In this document: positions 50,892 through 60,064 of the stretch, piece after piece | Layout: each line of letters starts with the position of its first letter | Position numbering within the stretch: the stretch's first letter is position 1 | DNA from: JAIBJN01 sp963847985 | Lineage (GTDB): Bacteria; Actinomycetota; Thermoleophilia; Gaiellales; Gaiellaceae | NCBI GenBank assembly: GCA_963847985.1 | Contig: CAWKBS010000005.1 | Location: 62,001 to 126,000, forward strand | DNA length: 64,000 bases | Reading direction: 5' to 3' | Made by a program: the position numbers and the translations under genes | The notes under the pieces: generated by a model | What the model saw: the letters and a program-made list of their open reading frames with translations, nothing else | Database searches by the model: none | What the model was told of the DNA's origin: nothing

Positions 50892-51691
50892 ACCTGCAGG
50901 AGCTCGTACCCCTCCGCCAGGAACGGGGTGCGGTCGATGAGGGCAGCGATGTCGTCAGGTGCGAGGACGCCCTCCTCGGTGACGTAGCGCGTGATCCACT
51001 TCGCCGGAGTTAGGTCGACGCGCTCCTCGTCGGGCTGGTGCGGGTCGGCCGGGGCGACCTTCAGGACCTCGGAGGCGACGACGACGGGCACGCCGCGCCT
51101 CGAGGCCGCTTTCGCCAGCGGGTGCGTGCCGACCTTGTTCAGGAGGGAGCCGTCGCGGAAGACGGTGTCCGCTCCGAGGAGGAGGATGTCGACCGTGGCG
51201 ACCGCGTGCTCGGCGTCGTCGTCGGCGATGACCTCGGTGGTGAGCCCTGCCTCCGCGAGCTCGGCGGCGAACGCGCGGCCTTCCCCGACGGGGTCGGACA
51301 CCGTGCAGACGACCCGGCCCGGGCCCCCATGGAGGAGCGCCTCCCGCGCGGTGGCCGAGGCAGAGTGGGTCATGACGATCTTCTCCTCGAGCTCCTGCCT
51401 GAGGAGGACGGCGATCGTGGCGGCCGCGCGCTCGCGCGACCCGATCAACGCCTCGGCCTCCTCGACGAGCTGGTCGGTCGTCCTTCCGGCGACGAGGACC
51501 CGGCCGAGCGCACCCGCGATCGCGCCGATGTCCGGCCGCGCTCGCACCAGCTCACGCGCGAGCTCGAGTGGGTCCTCGCCCTGCTTGGCGGCCTCGACGA
51601 CCGCGGCGACGGCTTCGCGGGCCAGCCAGCTGGATCCGTGCGTCTCGTCGGCGGCGATGCGCTCGACTCGTGCTGCGGGTGCTGCGTCCAC
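50888..51691 (-). CDS. eIF2B/MtnA/R15P-isomerase-like protein
   Basis: The 267-residue product belongs to the eIF-2B alpha/beta/delta-related family: KIVMTHSASATAREAL near residue 104, VIADDDAEHAV near 155, DILLLGADTVFRDGSLLNKV near 168 and GTHPLAKAASRRGVPVVVAS after it. Enzymes of the family isomerise 5-methylthioribose 1-phosphate or ribose 1,5-bisphosphate. Their catalytic Cys after TH is Ser here, while the later Asp is kept, so activity is uncertain. It is a lone gene convergent with a sulfotransferase. Confidence 0.78.
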   Translation of the reverse strand: MDAAPAARVERIAADETHGSSWLAREAVAAVVEAAKQGEDPLELARELVRARPDIGAIAGALGRVLVAGRTTDQLVEEAEALIGSRERAAATIAVLLRQELEEKIVMTHSASATAREALLHGGPGRVVCTVSDPVGEGRAFAAELAEAGLTTEVIADDDAEHAVATVDILLLGADTVFRDGSLLNKVGTHPLAKAASRRGVPVVVASEVLKVAPADPHQPDEERVDLTPAKWITRYVTEEGVLAPDDIAALIDRTPFLAEGYELLQV

Positions 51692-51712
51692 GCGACGGTT
51701 AGCGTACCCGGA

Positions 51713-52765
51713 ATGAAGTGGAGGATGACCGTGCTCGGCACGGCCGTCACGGTCGTCTCGGCGTACTTCGCGCTCCGCAACGTCGATTTCGCAGAGGTCT
51801 GGGACACTCTCGAGTCGAGCGACTACTGGTGGCTGATCCCGGCCCTGGCCGTGCTCGCCCTCGCCGTCGTAGTGCGCGTTCTGCGCTGGCGCTACCTCTT
51901 CGTGAAAGAGCGCCGGCCGGCGTTCTGGGAGCTCACGGAGGCCCTGCTCGTCGGGCAGTTCTTCAACACCGTCCTGCCTGCCAGGGCCGGCGACCTGGCG
52001 CGCGTGGGCGCGATCAACCTCCGGGCCGGAACGTCGAAGGCGGAGGCGCTCGCGACCGTGGTCGTCGAGCGGGTCTTCGACGTGCTCGCTCTCCTCCTCC
52101 TGCTCTTCGTGGCGCTTCCGTGGCTACCCGAGGTGACCTGGGTGCGGACCGCGGCGGTCGCTGCGGTGATCCTCGGCGTCGGCTTCTGCGCCCTCGTCGC
52201 CGTCCTGACGATCTGGGGCGAGCGCCCGCTCCACATCATGCTGAAGCCGCTCGGGTGGCTGCCGTTCGTCCCCACCGACCGCCTCGAGCACGCGGCCGTG
52301 AACGCATCGCGAGGGCTGATGGGCCTCCGCCGCGCCCACCTGGGCGGCGTCAGCTTCGTGCTGACGGTGGTCTCCTGGCTGCTCTTCGCGCTCTCGTTCT
52401 GGCTCGTGATGCTCTGCTTCGACTTCGGCCTCGCTCCGGGGGCCGGTCTCCTGGTCGTCATCGCCAGCGGCTTCTCGCTGGCGCTTCCGGCTGCCCCGGC
52501 CGGCGTCGGCGTCTTCGAAGCGGCCGTCGTCGTCGCCCTGGCCGCGTACGACGTGCCCAAGTCGGAGGCGCTCTCCTACGCCCTCGTCCTCCATGCCGTG
52601 AACATCATCCCGTTCCTGATCGCGGGCGCGATCGTGCTCAACATCCACGGCGTCAAGTACGGACGCCAGGTGCGGCGCTCAGCCGCGCTCGCCGGCGGGC
52701 CGGGCGTGGACGAGCACGACATCGCCGAGCCAGCCGACCGGCAGGCGAACGTCCGCGACGCGTGA
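51713..52765 (+). CDS. Flippase-like membrane protein (lysylphosphatidylglycerol synthase TM / UPF0104 family)
   Basis: The 350-residue product has about eight membrane segments and the family blocks LRWRYLFVKERRPAFWELTE, FFNTVLPARAGDLARV near residue 81, TVVVERVFDVLAL near 109 and GFSLALPAAPAGVGVFEAAVV near 252. AglD/MprF-like members move or modify lipid-linked sugars. A TAGCGT lies before the ATG at 51713. The last ~28 codons (hydrophilic, GGPGVDEHDIAEPADRQ) overlap the convergent fusion gene by 87 bases, so the true stop may be misplaced. Confidence 0.82.
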   Translation: MKWRMTVLGTAVTVVSAYFALRNVDFAEVWDTLESSDYWWLIPALAVLALAVVVRVLRWRYLFVKERRPAFWELTEALLVGQFFNTVLPARAGDLARVGAINLRAGTSKAEALATVVVERVFDVLALLLLLFVALPWLPEVTWVRTAAVAAVILGVGFCALVAVLTIWGERPLHIMLKPLGWLPFVPTDRLEHAAVNASRGLMGLRRAHLGGVSFVLTVVSWLLFALSFWLVMLCFDFGLAPGAGLLVVIASGFSLALPAAPAGVGVFEAAVVVALAAYDVPKSEALSYALVLHAVNIIPFLIAGAIVLNIHGVKYGRQVRRSAALAGGPGVDEHDIAEPADRQANVRDA

Positions 52766-54349
52766 GAGCTTGACGGCGGCGGGGCCGAGGGCGCCGAGAC
52801 TCGACGCCATCCGCTCGGCCACGTAGGAGGCGTGGAACGAGCGCGGCACGACCGACCACTCGACGACGTCGAAGCCGGCCGCCAGCAGGGTCGCGTGCAG
52901 CGTCTCCGGGCTGAAGTAGTGGAGGTGCGGGCGAATGAACCACGGCCAGCTGCCCTTGCGGAGCCGAGCATGGAGGCTGGACAGGTTGACGGTCGAGATG
53001 GTCAGGAGACCGTCGTCGGCGACGAGGCGGCGCAGCCGGCGGAGGGACTCGACAGGGTCGACGAGATGCTCGAGGACGTCGAGCATGACGACGGCGTCAT
53101 AGCGCTCGTCGCCGTCGAGCTCTTCGAGCGCGCCCTCGCGGAGGTCGACTCCGAAGCGCTTCCGCCCCTGCTCGACGGCCCAGCGCGACGGCTCGTATCC
53201 GACCGCCTCCCAGCCGTGCCTCCCGGCCACTTCCAGGAAGAGCCCGATGTTGGACCCGAGCTCGAGCAGCTTCTTGCCCCGGACGGCGTAACCGCCGAGC
53301 GAGCCGAGGACCCAGTCGAACAACTCGCGCCGGCCCTCCTCCTCCCCGAGGTACGCCTCGTCGACCACCTCGGCGTACGTCTCGCGGATGCCCTCCGGAT
53401 CGAGGGTCGGGACCGAGCTGACCATGCCGCACGAGCGGCACTGGACGATGTCGTCGTGGCTGGAAAGCGCGCCGCTCGTGCAGCTGAACTCATCAGGGGT
53501 GACCGTGCCGCTTGCCGTCGCCGGGTAGAGGAGCGCCTGGCCGTTCGCCCCGCAGAGGACGCAGCGCCGCTCGACGGGCGGTCCGTCGCCGAGGCTCGGG
53601 CCGGGCCGGGCGTCGCGCCACGCGGCAGGAGCGCGGCGGCCGCGCCGGCCGCGCTTGAAACTGCATGAGGTCGTGTAGCGAAGGCTCTCCGTGACGTACC
53701 TGAGCGAGCGGCCGACGTCGATCGACGACGACTCGAGCGTGTAGCGGGTCGGGATCGGCACCTCGACGACCCGGAGGCCGCCGGTCGCCGCGTCGACGAG
53801 CATCTGCGAGTCGAAGCTGAAGTCGTCCGTGTAGCGCAGGAAGGGAACCGAAAGCAGGCACTCGCGGGTGTAGGCGCGCAGGCCGCTGTGGAGGTCGGTG
53901 AAGCGGGAGCCGAGCATGACGTTCTCGAGCGTCGTGGTCACCCGGTTGCCGAGGAAGCGGTACAGGGGCATCCCCCCGCCGCGCGGGTCGCCCTGGCCGG
54001 CGAAGCGCGACCCGAAGGTCATGTCCGCGTAGCCGGCGAGGATCGGGGCGATCAGCAGCGGGACCGCCTTGGGGTCGTACTGGTAGTCCGGGTGCAGGAG
54101 GACGATGACGTCGGCGCCGCCCTCGAGCGCCTGGACGTAGCACGTCTTCTGATTGCCGCCGTAGCCGCGGTTCTGGGCGTGCACGAAGACGCGGATTCCG
54201 AGCTCTTCGGCGACGGCGACCGTGTTGTCCGGGCTCGCGTCGTCGACGAGGATCACCTCGTCCGCGACCCCCGGCGGAATCTCGGCCACGGTCTTTCCGA
54301 GCGTCCGTTCCGCTCGGTACGCAGGCAGGGTGATTACGACTCTGGACAC
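52679..54349 (-). CDS. GT2 glycosyltransferase - SAM methyltransferase fusion
   Basis: One uninterrupted 556-residue frame joins two enzymes. Residues 1-230 are a GT2 enzyme of the dolichyl-phosphate mannose synthase type (VVITLPAYRAERTLGKTVAE, VDDASPDNT, LLHPDYQYDP with the metal-binding Asp). A basic linker follows. Residues 260-556 form a methyltransferase: a zinc-like CVLCGAN and QCRSCGMV pair, GKKLLELGSNIGLFLEVAGR (SAM motif I) near 340, and YDAVVMLDVLEHLVDP near 408. The CxxC pair resembles NDP-sugar C-methyltransferases. GTG start at 54349. A real fusion is more likely than a lost stop because the linker is clean. Confidence 0.83.
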   Translation of the reverse strand: MSRVVITLPAYRAERTLGKTVAEIPPGVADEVILVDDASPDNTVAVAEELGIRVFVHAQNRGYGGNQKTCYVQALEGGADVIVLLHPDYQYDPKAVPLLIAPILAGYADMTFGSRFAGQGDPRGGGMPLYRFLGNRVTTTLENVMLGSRFTDLHSGLRAYTRECLLSVPFLRYTDDFSFDSQMLVDAATGGLRVVEVPIPTRYTLESSSIDVGRSLRYVTESLRYTTSCSFKRGRRGRRAPAAWRDARPGPSLGDGPPVERRCVLCGANGQALLYPATASGTVTPDEFSCTSGALSSHDDIVQCRSCGMVSSVPTLDPEGIRETYAEVVDEAYLGEEEGRRELFDWVLGSLGGYAVRGKKLLELGSNIGLFLEVAGRHGWEAVGYEPSRWAVEQGRKRFGVDLREGALEELDGDERYDAVVMLDVLEHLVDPVESLRRLRRLVADDGLLTISTVNLSSLHARLRKGSWPWFIRPHLHYFSPETLHATLLAAGFDVVEWSVVPRSFHASYVAERMASSLGALGPAAVKLSRVADVRLPVGWLGDVVLVHARPAGERG

Positions 54350-54380
54350 CAGCTAGGCTTGGCCGCGCTTTCCGAAGTGT

Positions 54381-56228
54381 ATGTCGAAGCTGCGCTCCCT
54401 ATCGATGGCTGTGTCAACGCGCGCCCGCGACGCCGTGCGGCGTTTTCCCTGGCTCGAGGGCGCCCTCGTTGCGTTCCTCGCCTTCATGGCCGAGCTGTAC
54501 CACGACAGGGCAGTCATCTTCCTCTCGCTGACGTTCGAGAGCGACGCACGGCTCCACGAGTACTGGATGCGCCGCTACCAGGATTCGGAGATCCTGCACG
54601 ACCCGCTCACGCAGTCTCTCCTCGACACCGCGTACATACCCTACGGCTTCCGGGCGATCCACTGGGTCGCGAGCTGGGTGGTCGACCCGATCCGCTTCGC
54701 GGAGGCGGTCCCGCTCCTGTTTGCCCCGCTCTGCGCCTGGCTCGTGTTCAAGATCGTCCGCGAGCACACCGACTGGTGGCCGGCGGCCTGGCTCGGCTCT
54801 TTCGTCTTCATCCTCGCCTGGGACATGCACCGGTTCACCGGCGGTCACCAGCGCGCGTACGGGCCGGCCATCCTCCTCCTGGCGGTCTACCTGCTCCTGC
54901 GCCGGCGGGATGCCTTCGCCGGGGCCGTGGCGATCCTCGGCGCGTTCGTCTACCCCTCGGCCGCCGCCGTCGCCGTGGTGACGATCGCGTTCGCGTCGCT
55001 TCGCTTCCAACCGAGCCTGTCCCTCGACGTGCGCCGGGCGGTGACCGCCGTCGTGGCCGGCGTGGGTGCGCTGCTCGCGCTCGTCGTGCCCGCGCTGATC
55101 GTCCGCGGATCCCTGCCGGAGATCGTGAGCCGGAGCGAGGTCCGGGACCTGCCGGACTTCGGGGCGAACACCGACGTCCAGTACTTCGCGGGCTCGCTCC
55201 TCGACTATCTGAGCCGGAAGGCGAGCGGCTTCGGCCTCGCGCTGACGGGGAGCATCATCGTCGTCGCCGCGCTCGTGATCCTGCTGGTGCGCTGGCGGAA
55301 CGCCCTGCTGCTGCGGCGCGAGGTCTGGTCGATGCTCGCCGCCTCGCTCGCGCTCTTCACGCTGGCGCAGATCTTCCTCTTCAGGCTCTACCTCCCGCAC
55401 CGGTACGCCTACGCCATCGTCCCGTTCTGCGCGATCCTGATCGCCGTCTCCTGGGAGCCGACCTGGCGGGCGGCGGCCCAGTGGATCCGGAGGCCGTGGC
55501 TTCTCGGCCTCGTGGGAGCCGCCCTGACGGTCGCGGTGGGCTGGCTCGCGCTGTCGCTCTTCCCTTTCGGCCTTCGCGTCGGCTTGTGGGAGGGCGTGTC
55601 GGAGCTCGCCGACGACACGGCGCTCTACGCGGGCGCGGTCGTGGTGGGGCTCGTGCTGGCCTGGCTCCTCTACCGTCCCGCCGCGCCCTGGATCGCGGCG
55701 TCGGCCGTCTCGGCCGCGCTCCTGGTCGGGCTCGTGGGGGTCGCCGGCGCCGAGCGCCGAGCCCGGATCACCTGCGCCCATGTCGACGTGTACCGCTTCC
55801 TCGAGCGCCAGACGGCGAAGGACGCCATCGTCGCCGGCAATCCCGTGCAGCTCGACTGCGCCGGCGTGGTCGCGCGGCGCGGCGTCGTCATGAGCGAGAA
55901 GCTCTTCCAGGTCTGGGAGGTCGACTACTGGCAGGAAGGGCGCCGGCGGATGTGGGACTCAGTCGAGGCGTACTACGGCGACGACATGGACGACCTGCTC
56001 GCGCTGCGTGAGCGCTACGGCGCCGACTACCTGGTGGTCGAGCGGAAGTTCTGGATGGGGGCCTGGCGCAACGTCGAGCCGTTCACGACCCGCGTCCACG
56101 AGCTCGTCGATACCGTCGAGGAGCCCAACGTGCGCAAGCTGCCCGACGAATGCATCGTCTTCCGGGGCAATCGCGACCTGGTCTACGACCTCGACTGCGT
56201 CGCCGACCGCGTCGCTGGCGCGGTGTAG
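54381..56228 (+). CDS. GT-C-like multi-pass membrane protein
   Basis: The 615-residue protein has about ten membrane helices and a soluble C-terminal part from about residue 470. LTFESDARLHEYWMRRYQD after the first helix carries acidic residues where GT-C glycosyltransferases have their catalytic Asp. The tail (HVDVYRFLERQTAKDAIVAG, LLALRERYGADYLVVER) resembles the periplasmic domains of such enzymes. No precise family is recognised. It is followed by a GT2 gene after 9 bases, so both may use a polyprenyl-phosphate sugar. Confidence 0.7.
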   Translation: MSKLRSLSMAVSTRARDAVRRFPWLEGALVAFLAFMAELYHDRAVIFLSLTFESDARLHEYWMRRYQDSEILHDPLTQSLLDTAYIPYGFRAIHWVASWVVDPIRFAEAVPLLFAPLCAWLVFKIVREHTDWWPAAWLGSFVFILAWDMHRFTGGHQRAYGPAILLLAVYLLLRRRDAFAGAVAILGAFVYPSAAAVAVVTIAFASLRFQPSLSLDVRRAVTAVVAGVGALLALVVPALIVRGSLPEIVSRSEVRDLPDFGANTDVQYFAGSLLDYLSRKASGFGLALTGSIIVVAALVILLVRWRNALLLRREVWSMLAASLALFTLAQIFLFRLYLPHRYAYAIVPFCAILIAVSWEPTWRAAAQWIRRPWLLGLVGAALTVAVGWLALSLFPFGLRVGLWEGVSELADDTALYAGAVVVGLVLAWLLYRPAAPWIAASAVSAALLVGLVGVAGAERRARITCAHVDVYRFLERQTAKDAIVAGNPVQLDCAGVVARRGVVMSEKLFQVWEVDYWQEGRRRMWDSVEAYYGDDMDDLLALRERYGADYLVVERKFWMGAWRNVEPFTTRVHELVDTVEEPNVRKLPDECIVFRGNRDLVYDLDCVADRVAGAV

Positions 56229-56237
56229 CCTGAGCCG

Positions 56238-57212
56238 ATGGCGGAGCCCGAGACGGCAGTCGACGCCACGCCACGCCTGGTGGAGGCGACGCCTGCGATC
56301 AGCCTCGTCGTCCCCGTCCTCAACGAGGAAGCGACGCTGGCCGAGGTCGTCAGCCGTGCCACGGCCACGCTCGAGGAGCTCGGCAAGCCGTTCGAGCTCA
56401 TCGTTGTCGACGACGGCTCCAGCGACGGGACCTGGGGCGTCGTCGAGCGCCTGGTCGCCGCCGACTCCCGCATCCGCGCCGTCCGCTTCAAGCGGAACTT
56501 CGGCCAGCACCCGGCCATGCACGCCGGCCTCGTCCGCGCCCGAGGGGACATCGTCGTGACGATGGACGCAGACCTCCAGAACGTCCCGGAGGACCTGCCC
56601 CGGCTGATCGCGGCGGTCGAGGGCGGAGCGGACGTGGCCAGCGGCCGCCGCGTCGGGCGGGAGGACTCCTGGGGCCGCACGCTGCCGTCCAAGCTCATCA
56701 ACGCGATGCTCCGCGGGTTCACCGGCGTCGAGGTGAGCGATTTCGGCTGCGCCTTCAACGCGTACTCGCGAGCGGCGCTCGAGCCGGTGATCGGCGTCAT
56801 CGGCAAACAGAAGTTCACGAAGGCCCTCGTCCTTTCGGCCGGGGCGAGCGTCGTCGAGGTCGACCTCACCCACCAGGCCCGCGCGGACAGCTCGCGCTAC
56901 TCGCCGTTTCGCCTGATCCGCCTCACGCTGCACGTGCTCGCCGGCTTCTGGCCGCAGCCGATCCAGTGGGCAGGCGTCACCATCGGGGCGATCTGCGGGC
57001 TGCTCACCCTCGCCGTCGGCGTCTGGGGAATCGTCTTCTGGGTCGTCAAGGGCGACTTTCCCGGCCTGCTCTTCCTCGGCGGCCTCGTGCTCGGCGTGCT
57101 GGCGGTGCAGGGCTTCATCCTCGCGCTCGTCGGCGAGTACCTCGGGAGGATCCAGCGCGACGTCGAGGGCCGGCCCCTCTACACGATCAGCGAGGAGCTC
57201 GGCGACCCGTAA
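56238..57212 (+). CDS. Polyprenyl-phosphate GT2 glycosyltransferase (GtrB/ArnC-like)
   Basis: The 324-residue product has a GT2 domain (ISLVVPVLNEEATLAEVV near residue 21, VVDDGSSDGT near 55, TMDADLQNVPEDL near 111) and two C-terminal membrane helices (about 235-260 and 268-295), the layout of enzymes that load sugar onto undecaprenyl phosphate. The preceding GT-C-like protein is a likely consumer. Its stop overlaps the next start by one base. Confidence 0.9.
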   Translation: MAEPETAVDATPRLVEATPAISLVVPVLNEEATLAEVVSRATATLEELGKPFELIVVDDGSSDGTWGVVERLVAADSRIRAVRFKRNFGQHPAMHAGLVRARGDIVVTMDADLQNVPEDLPRLIAAVEGGADVASGRRVGREDSWGRTLPSKLINAMLRGFTGVEVSDFGCAFNAYSRAALEPVIGVIGKQKFTKALVLSAGASVVEVDLTHQARADSSRYSPFRLIRLTLHVLAGFWPQPIQWAGVTIGAICGLLTLAVGVWGIVFWVVKGDFPGLLFLGGLVLGVLAVQGFILALVGEYLGRIQRDVEGRPLYTISEELGDP

Positions 57213-57862
57213 TGGGAGAGACGCTGCTCCTGCCGCCGCGCGAGCTCGTCCCGAAGCCCGACGCGGACGACCCCATCGACTACTACTACAAGCCGTTCAC
57301 GGCCCGCCTCTATCGCGCGCGCCTCGAGATGGCCGTCGGACTGCTCGGCCAGGGGCGGTATCCATCGCTCCTGGAGGTGGGCTACGGGTCGGGGATCTTC
57401 CTGCCCGAGCTCGCCGGGCACACGGACCGGCTCGTCGCGGTCGACATCCATCCGGAGTCGGCGCGGGTCGGGGAGATGCTGACGGGCCTCGGCGTCGAGG
57501 CGGAGCTGCGTCAGGCCTCGCTCTTCGAGCTGCCGTTCGAGGACGGAGAGTTCCACGGGCTCGTCTGCGTGAGCGTTCTCGAGCACCTCACCGAGCTGGA
57601 TCGCGCGCTCGACGAGCTGCGGCGGGTCCTCCGGCCCGGGGGAGTCGCGGTGCTCGGCTACCCGGTGCGGAACCCGCTCACGGACGCGTTCTTTCGGCTC
57701 GCTCGCTACAACCCTCGCGAGATCCACCCGTCGAGCCACGCAGACATCCTCGCCGCCGCCGAGCGGCACGCGGGCTTCGCCGTCGACGTGAGCACCCATT
57801 TCCCGTCGTTCCTGCCGACCTCGTTCTCGGCCTACGCGGGCTGCCGTTGCCGTGCGCGCTGA
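57212..57862 (+). CDS. SAM-dependent methyltransferase
   Basis: The 216-residue product has a class I methyltransferase core: SLLEVGYGSGIFLPELA near residue 51 (motif I), VDIHPESARVGEM near 73, VCVSVLEHLTELDRAL near 117 and LRPGGVAVLGYP near 137. The N-terminus IDYYYKPFTARLYRARLEM is helical. It overlaps the next gene by 11 bases. It probably methylates a sugar or lipid in the glycan pathway; nothing defines the substrate. Confidence 0.85.
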   Translation: MGETLLLPPRELVPKPDADDPIDYYYKPFTARLYRARLEMAVGLLGQGRYPSLLEVGYGSGIFLPELAGHTDRLVAVDIHPESARVGEMLTGLGVEAELRQASLFELPFEDGEFHGLVCVSVLEHLTELDRALDELRRVLRPGGVAVLGYPVRNPLTDAFFRLARYNPREIHPSSHADILAAAERHAGFAVDVSTHFPSFLPTSFSAYAGCRCRAR

Positions 57863-59324
57863 GACGGCCCTGACCGCGTCGCCCGGCTCCGCCGAGGCGG
57901 TCGCGCCCGAGGACGCCGAGGTCGCTGAGTTCTTCGACGGCTTCGCCCCGGTCGACGACCGCTGGCGGCAGCGGAACCGCGGCTACTTCGAGCTGCTCGA
58001 GCGCCTGTACCGCTTCCACGTCCCGCCGGGGGCCAGCGTCCTCGAGATCGGCTGCGGCGGGGGCGACCTGCTCGCCGCCCTGCGCCCTGCGGACGGCCTC
58101 GGAGTCGACATCAGCGCCGGCATGGTCGAGCTGGCGCGGTCGCGCCATCCCGGGCTGGAGTTCGTCCAGGCCTCCGGCGAGCGGCTCGACGCAGGCAGGA
58201 CGTTCGACTACATCGTGCTGTCCGACCTCGTCCCGTTCGTCCATGACCTCGTCGGCCTGTGCGAGAACCTGAGGCGTCACTCGCACCCGCGCACCCGTGT
58301 CATCGTCAACTTCCACAGCCAGCTCTGGCGGCCGGTGCTCCGTCTCGCCGAGATCCTGCGCCTGAAGTCGCGCAAGCCGGTGCAGAACTGGGTCTCCCCC
58401 GACGACATCCGCAACGTCCTCGAGCTTGCCGGGTTCGAGCCGGTGACGAGGAGCCGCCGGATCCTCTTCCCGAAGCGCGTCCCCGTCCTCTCGACCTTCC
58501 TGAACGGGTTCGTGGCCAGCATCTGGCCCTTCAACTACCTCTGCCTGACGTACTGGATCGTCGCCCGCCCCGTCAGCGGGCCGGGGGAGGAGCTCAGCGT
58601 CTCGGTCGTCTGCCCCTGCCGGAACGAGGAGGGGAACATCCGCGCCGCGATCGAGCGGCTGCCGGAGATGGGCAAGGGAACCGAGCTCATCTTCGTCGAG
58701 GGGGGCTCGACCGACGGCACCCGGGCCGAGATCGAGCGCCAGATCGCCGCCCATCCCGACCGGAGCGTCTCGCTCGTGCTCCAGACCGGGAAGGGCAAGG
58801 GCGATGCCGTCAGGGCCGGGTTCGCCGTGGCGAGGAACGAGGTGCTGATGATCCTCGACGCCGACCTCACGGTCGCGCCCGAGGACCTGCCCAAGTTCTA
58901 TCGCGCGCTCGCCGATCGCCGGGCCGAGCTGGTCAACGGCTCGCGCCTCGTCTACGACCTCGAGAAGGGCTCGATGCGGTTCCTCAACATCCTGGGCAAC
59001 CGGCTCTTCTCGGTGCTCTTCCGCCTGATCGTCGGCCAGCACGTGAAGGACACCCTCTGCGGGACGAAGGTCCTCCACCGCGACGACTACGCACGGATCG
59101 CGGCCGGGCGGGCCTACTTCGGCGACTTCGACCCGTTCGGCGACTTCGACCTCCTCTTCGGCGCGGGCAAGCTGTCGCTCAGGATCGCCGACCTCCCCGT
59201 CCGCTACCACGCCCGCACCTACGGGGAGACGAACATCAGCCGCTTCCGCCACGGGCTCCTGCTCCTGCGGATGACGGCGTTCGCGTTCTGGAAGTTCCGG
59301 GTCGGGATCTACCGGCGTCACTAA
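57852..59324 (+). CDS. SAM methyltransferase - GT2 glycosyltransferase fusion
   Basis: The 490-residue frame has a methyltransferase first (VLEIGCGGGDLLAALRP near residue 65, YIVLSDLVPFVHDL near 117) and a GT2 domain second, from about 245 (VSVVCPCRNEEGNIRAAIER, VEGGSTDGT, ILDADLTVAPEDLPKFYRAL). The C-terminal GT2 part resembles dolichyl-phosphate mannose synthase-like enzymes with DTLCGTKVLHRDDY and GETNISRFRHG. The domain order is the reverse of the fusion at 52.7-54.3 kb. GTG start at 57852. Confidence 0.85.
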   Translation: MRAETALTASPGSAEAVAPEDAEVAEFFDGFAPVDDRWRQRNRGYFELLERLYRFHVPPGASVLEIGCGGGDLLAALRPADGLGVDISAGMVELARSRHPGLEFVQASGERLDAGRTFDYIVLSDLVPFVHDLVGLCENLRRHSHPRTRVIVNFHSQLWRPVLRLAEILRLKSRKPVQNWVSPDDIRNVLELAGFEPVTRSRRILFPKRVPVLSTFLNGFVASIWPFNYLCLTYWIVARPVSGPGEELSVSVVCPCRNEEGNIRAAIERLPEMGKGTELIFVEGGSTDGTRAEIERQIAAHPDRSVSLVLQTGKGKGDAVRAGFAVARNEVLMILDADLTVAPEDLPKFYRALADRRAELVNGSRLVYDLEKGSMRFLNILGNRLFSVLFRLIVGQHVKDTLCGTKVLHRDDYARIAAGRAYFGDFDPFGDFDLLFGAGKLSLRIADLPVRYHARTYGETNISRFRHGLLLLRMTAFAFWKFRVGIYRRH

Positions 59325-59335
59325 CAGCAGGAGGG

Positions 59336-60064
59336 TTAGCGCCGCTCGAGCACGACCAGGCACCGGAAGGCGAGGAGCGGCGCCAGCGGGGCGAGCGCGC
59401 GCTCGACGGCGGCGAGCGGCCGGTACGCGGCGTCCGGCACCAGCCGCCGCCCGGAGAAGCCGCCCGAGAGGGGATAGAGGACGAGCGCGAGGCGCCGCCG
59501 CTCGGCGATTCGCAGGTCGGGCCAGCTCCGTCGCAGCTCGTCCTCCCGGCGGAAGAAGACGAGGGTCGTGCGCGCCTGGTTCGACGCGAGCGGGTCGGCG
59601 GCGATCGCCGCCTCCGGCTCGAAGGCCGGCGCCGACAGGTCGGTTCGCTCCTCGTGGAAGAGGCGGTACGCAGGCGTCGACACCGGGGAGCAGTACGGGT
59701 CGAGGATGACCACGCGACCGCCCGGGGCGAGCGTCCGCCGGGCCTCGTCCAGGAACCTGGCCGGGTCGGCGAGGTGGTGGAAGACGTCGACCAGCACGAG
59801 GTTGGCGAGCGAGCCGTCCGCGTACGGCAGGTGCTCCGCATCGACCACGTGGTCGGACCAGGGCGTCGGCTCGATGTCGGTGGCGACGACGAACGGAAAG
59901 CGCTCCTTGAGCTTGCCGATGCCGGAGCCCAGCTCCACGGTCTCGCCGGGGACGCCGGCGAGCTGCCGCCCGATCTCCTCGAACCAGTCCAGGTAGAGCC
60001 GGCGGACGAGCGGGCGGCTGTTCCACGCCTCGAGCTGGGCGTCCAGTGTCTCCCGGAGGTTCAC
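59336..60064 (-). CDS. SAM-dependent methyltransferase
   Basis: The 242-residue product has GETVELGSGIGKLKERFP near residue 36 (motif I), VVATDIEPTPWSDHVVDAEH near 54, LVLVDVFHHLADPARFLDEA near 86 and LAPGGRVVILDPYCSP near 108. The pattern of methyltransferase plus DPYCSPVSTPAYRLFHEE is common next to glycosyltransferases. The GTG at 60064 overlaps the stop of the GT-C gene upstream. It converges on the fusion gene at 57.9-59.3 kb with an 11-base gap. Confidence 0.85.
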   Translation of the reverse strand: MNLRETLDAQLEAWNSRPLVRRLYLDWFEEIGRQLAGVPGETVELGSGIGKLKERFPFVVATDIEPTPWSDHVVDAEHLPYADGSLANLVLVDVFHHLADPARFLDEARRTLAPGGRVVILDPYCSPVSTPAYRLFHEERTDLSAPAFEPEAAIAADPLASNQARTTLVFFRREDELRRSWPDLRIAERRRLALVLYPLSGGFSGRRLVPDAAYRPLAAVERALAPLAPLLAFRCLVVLERR

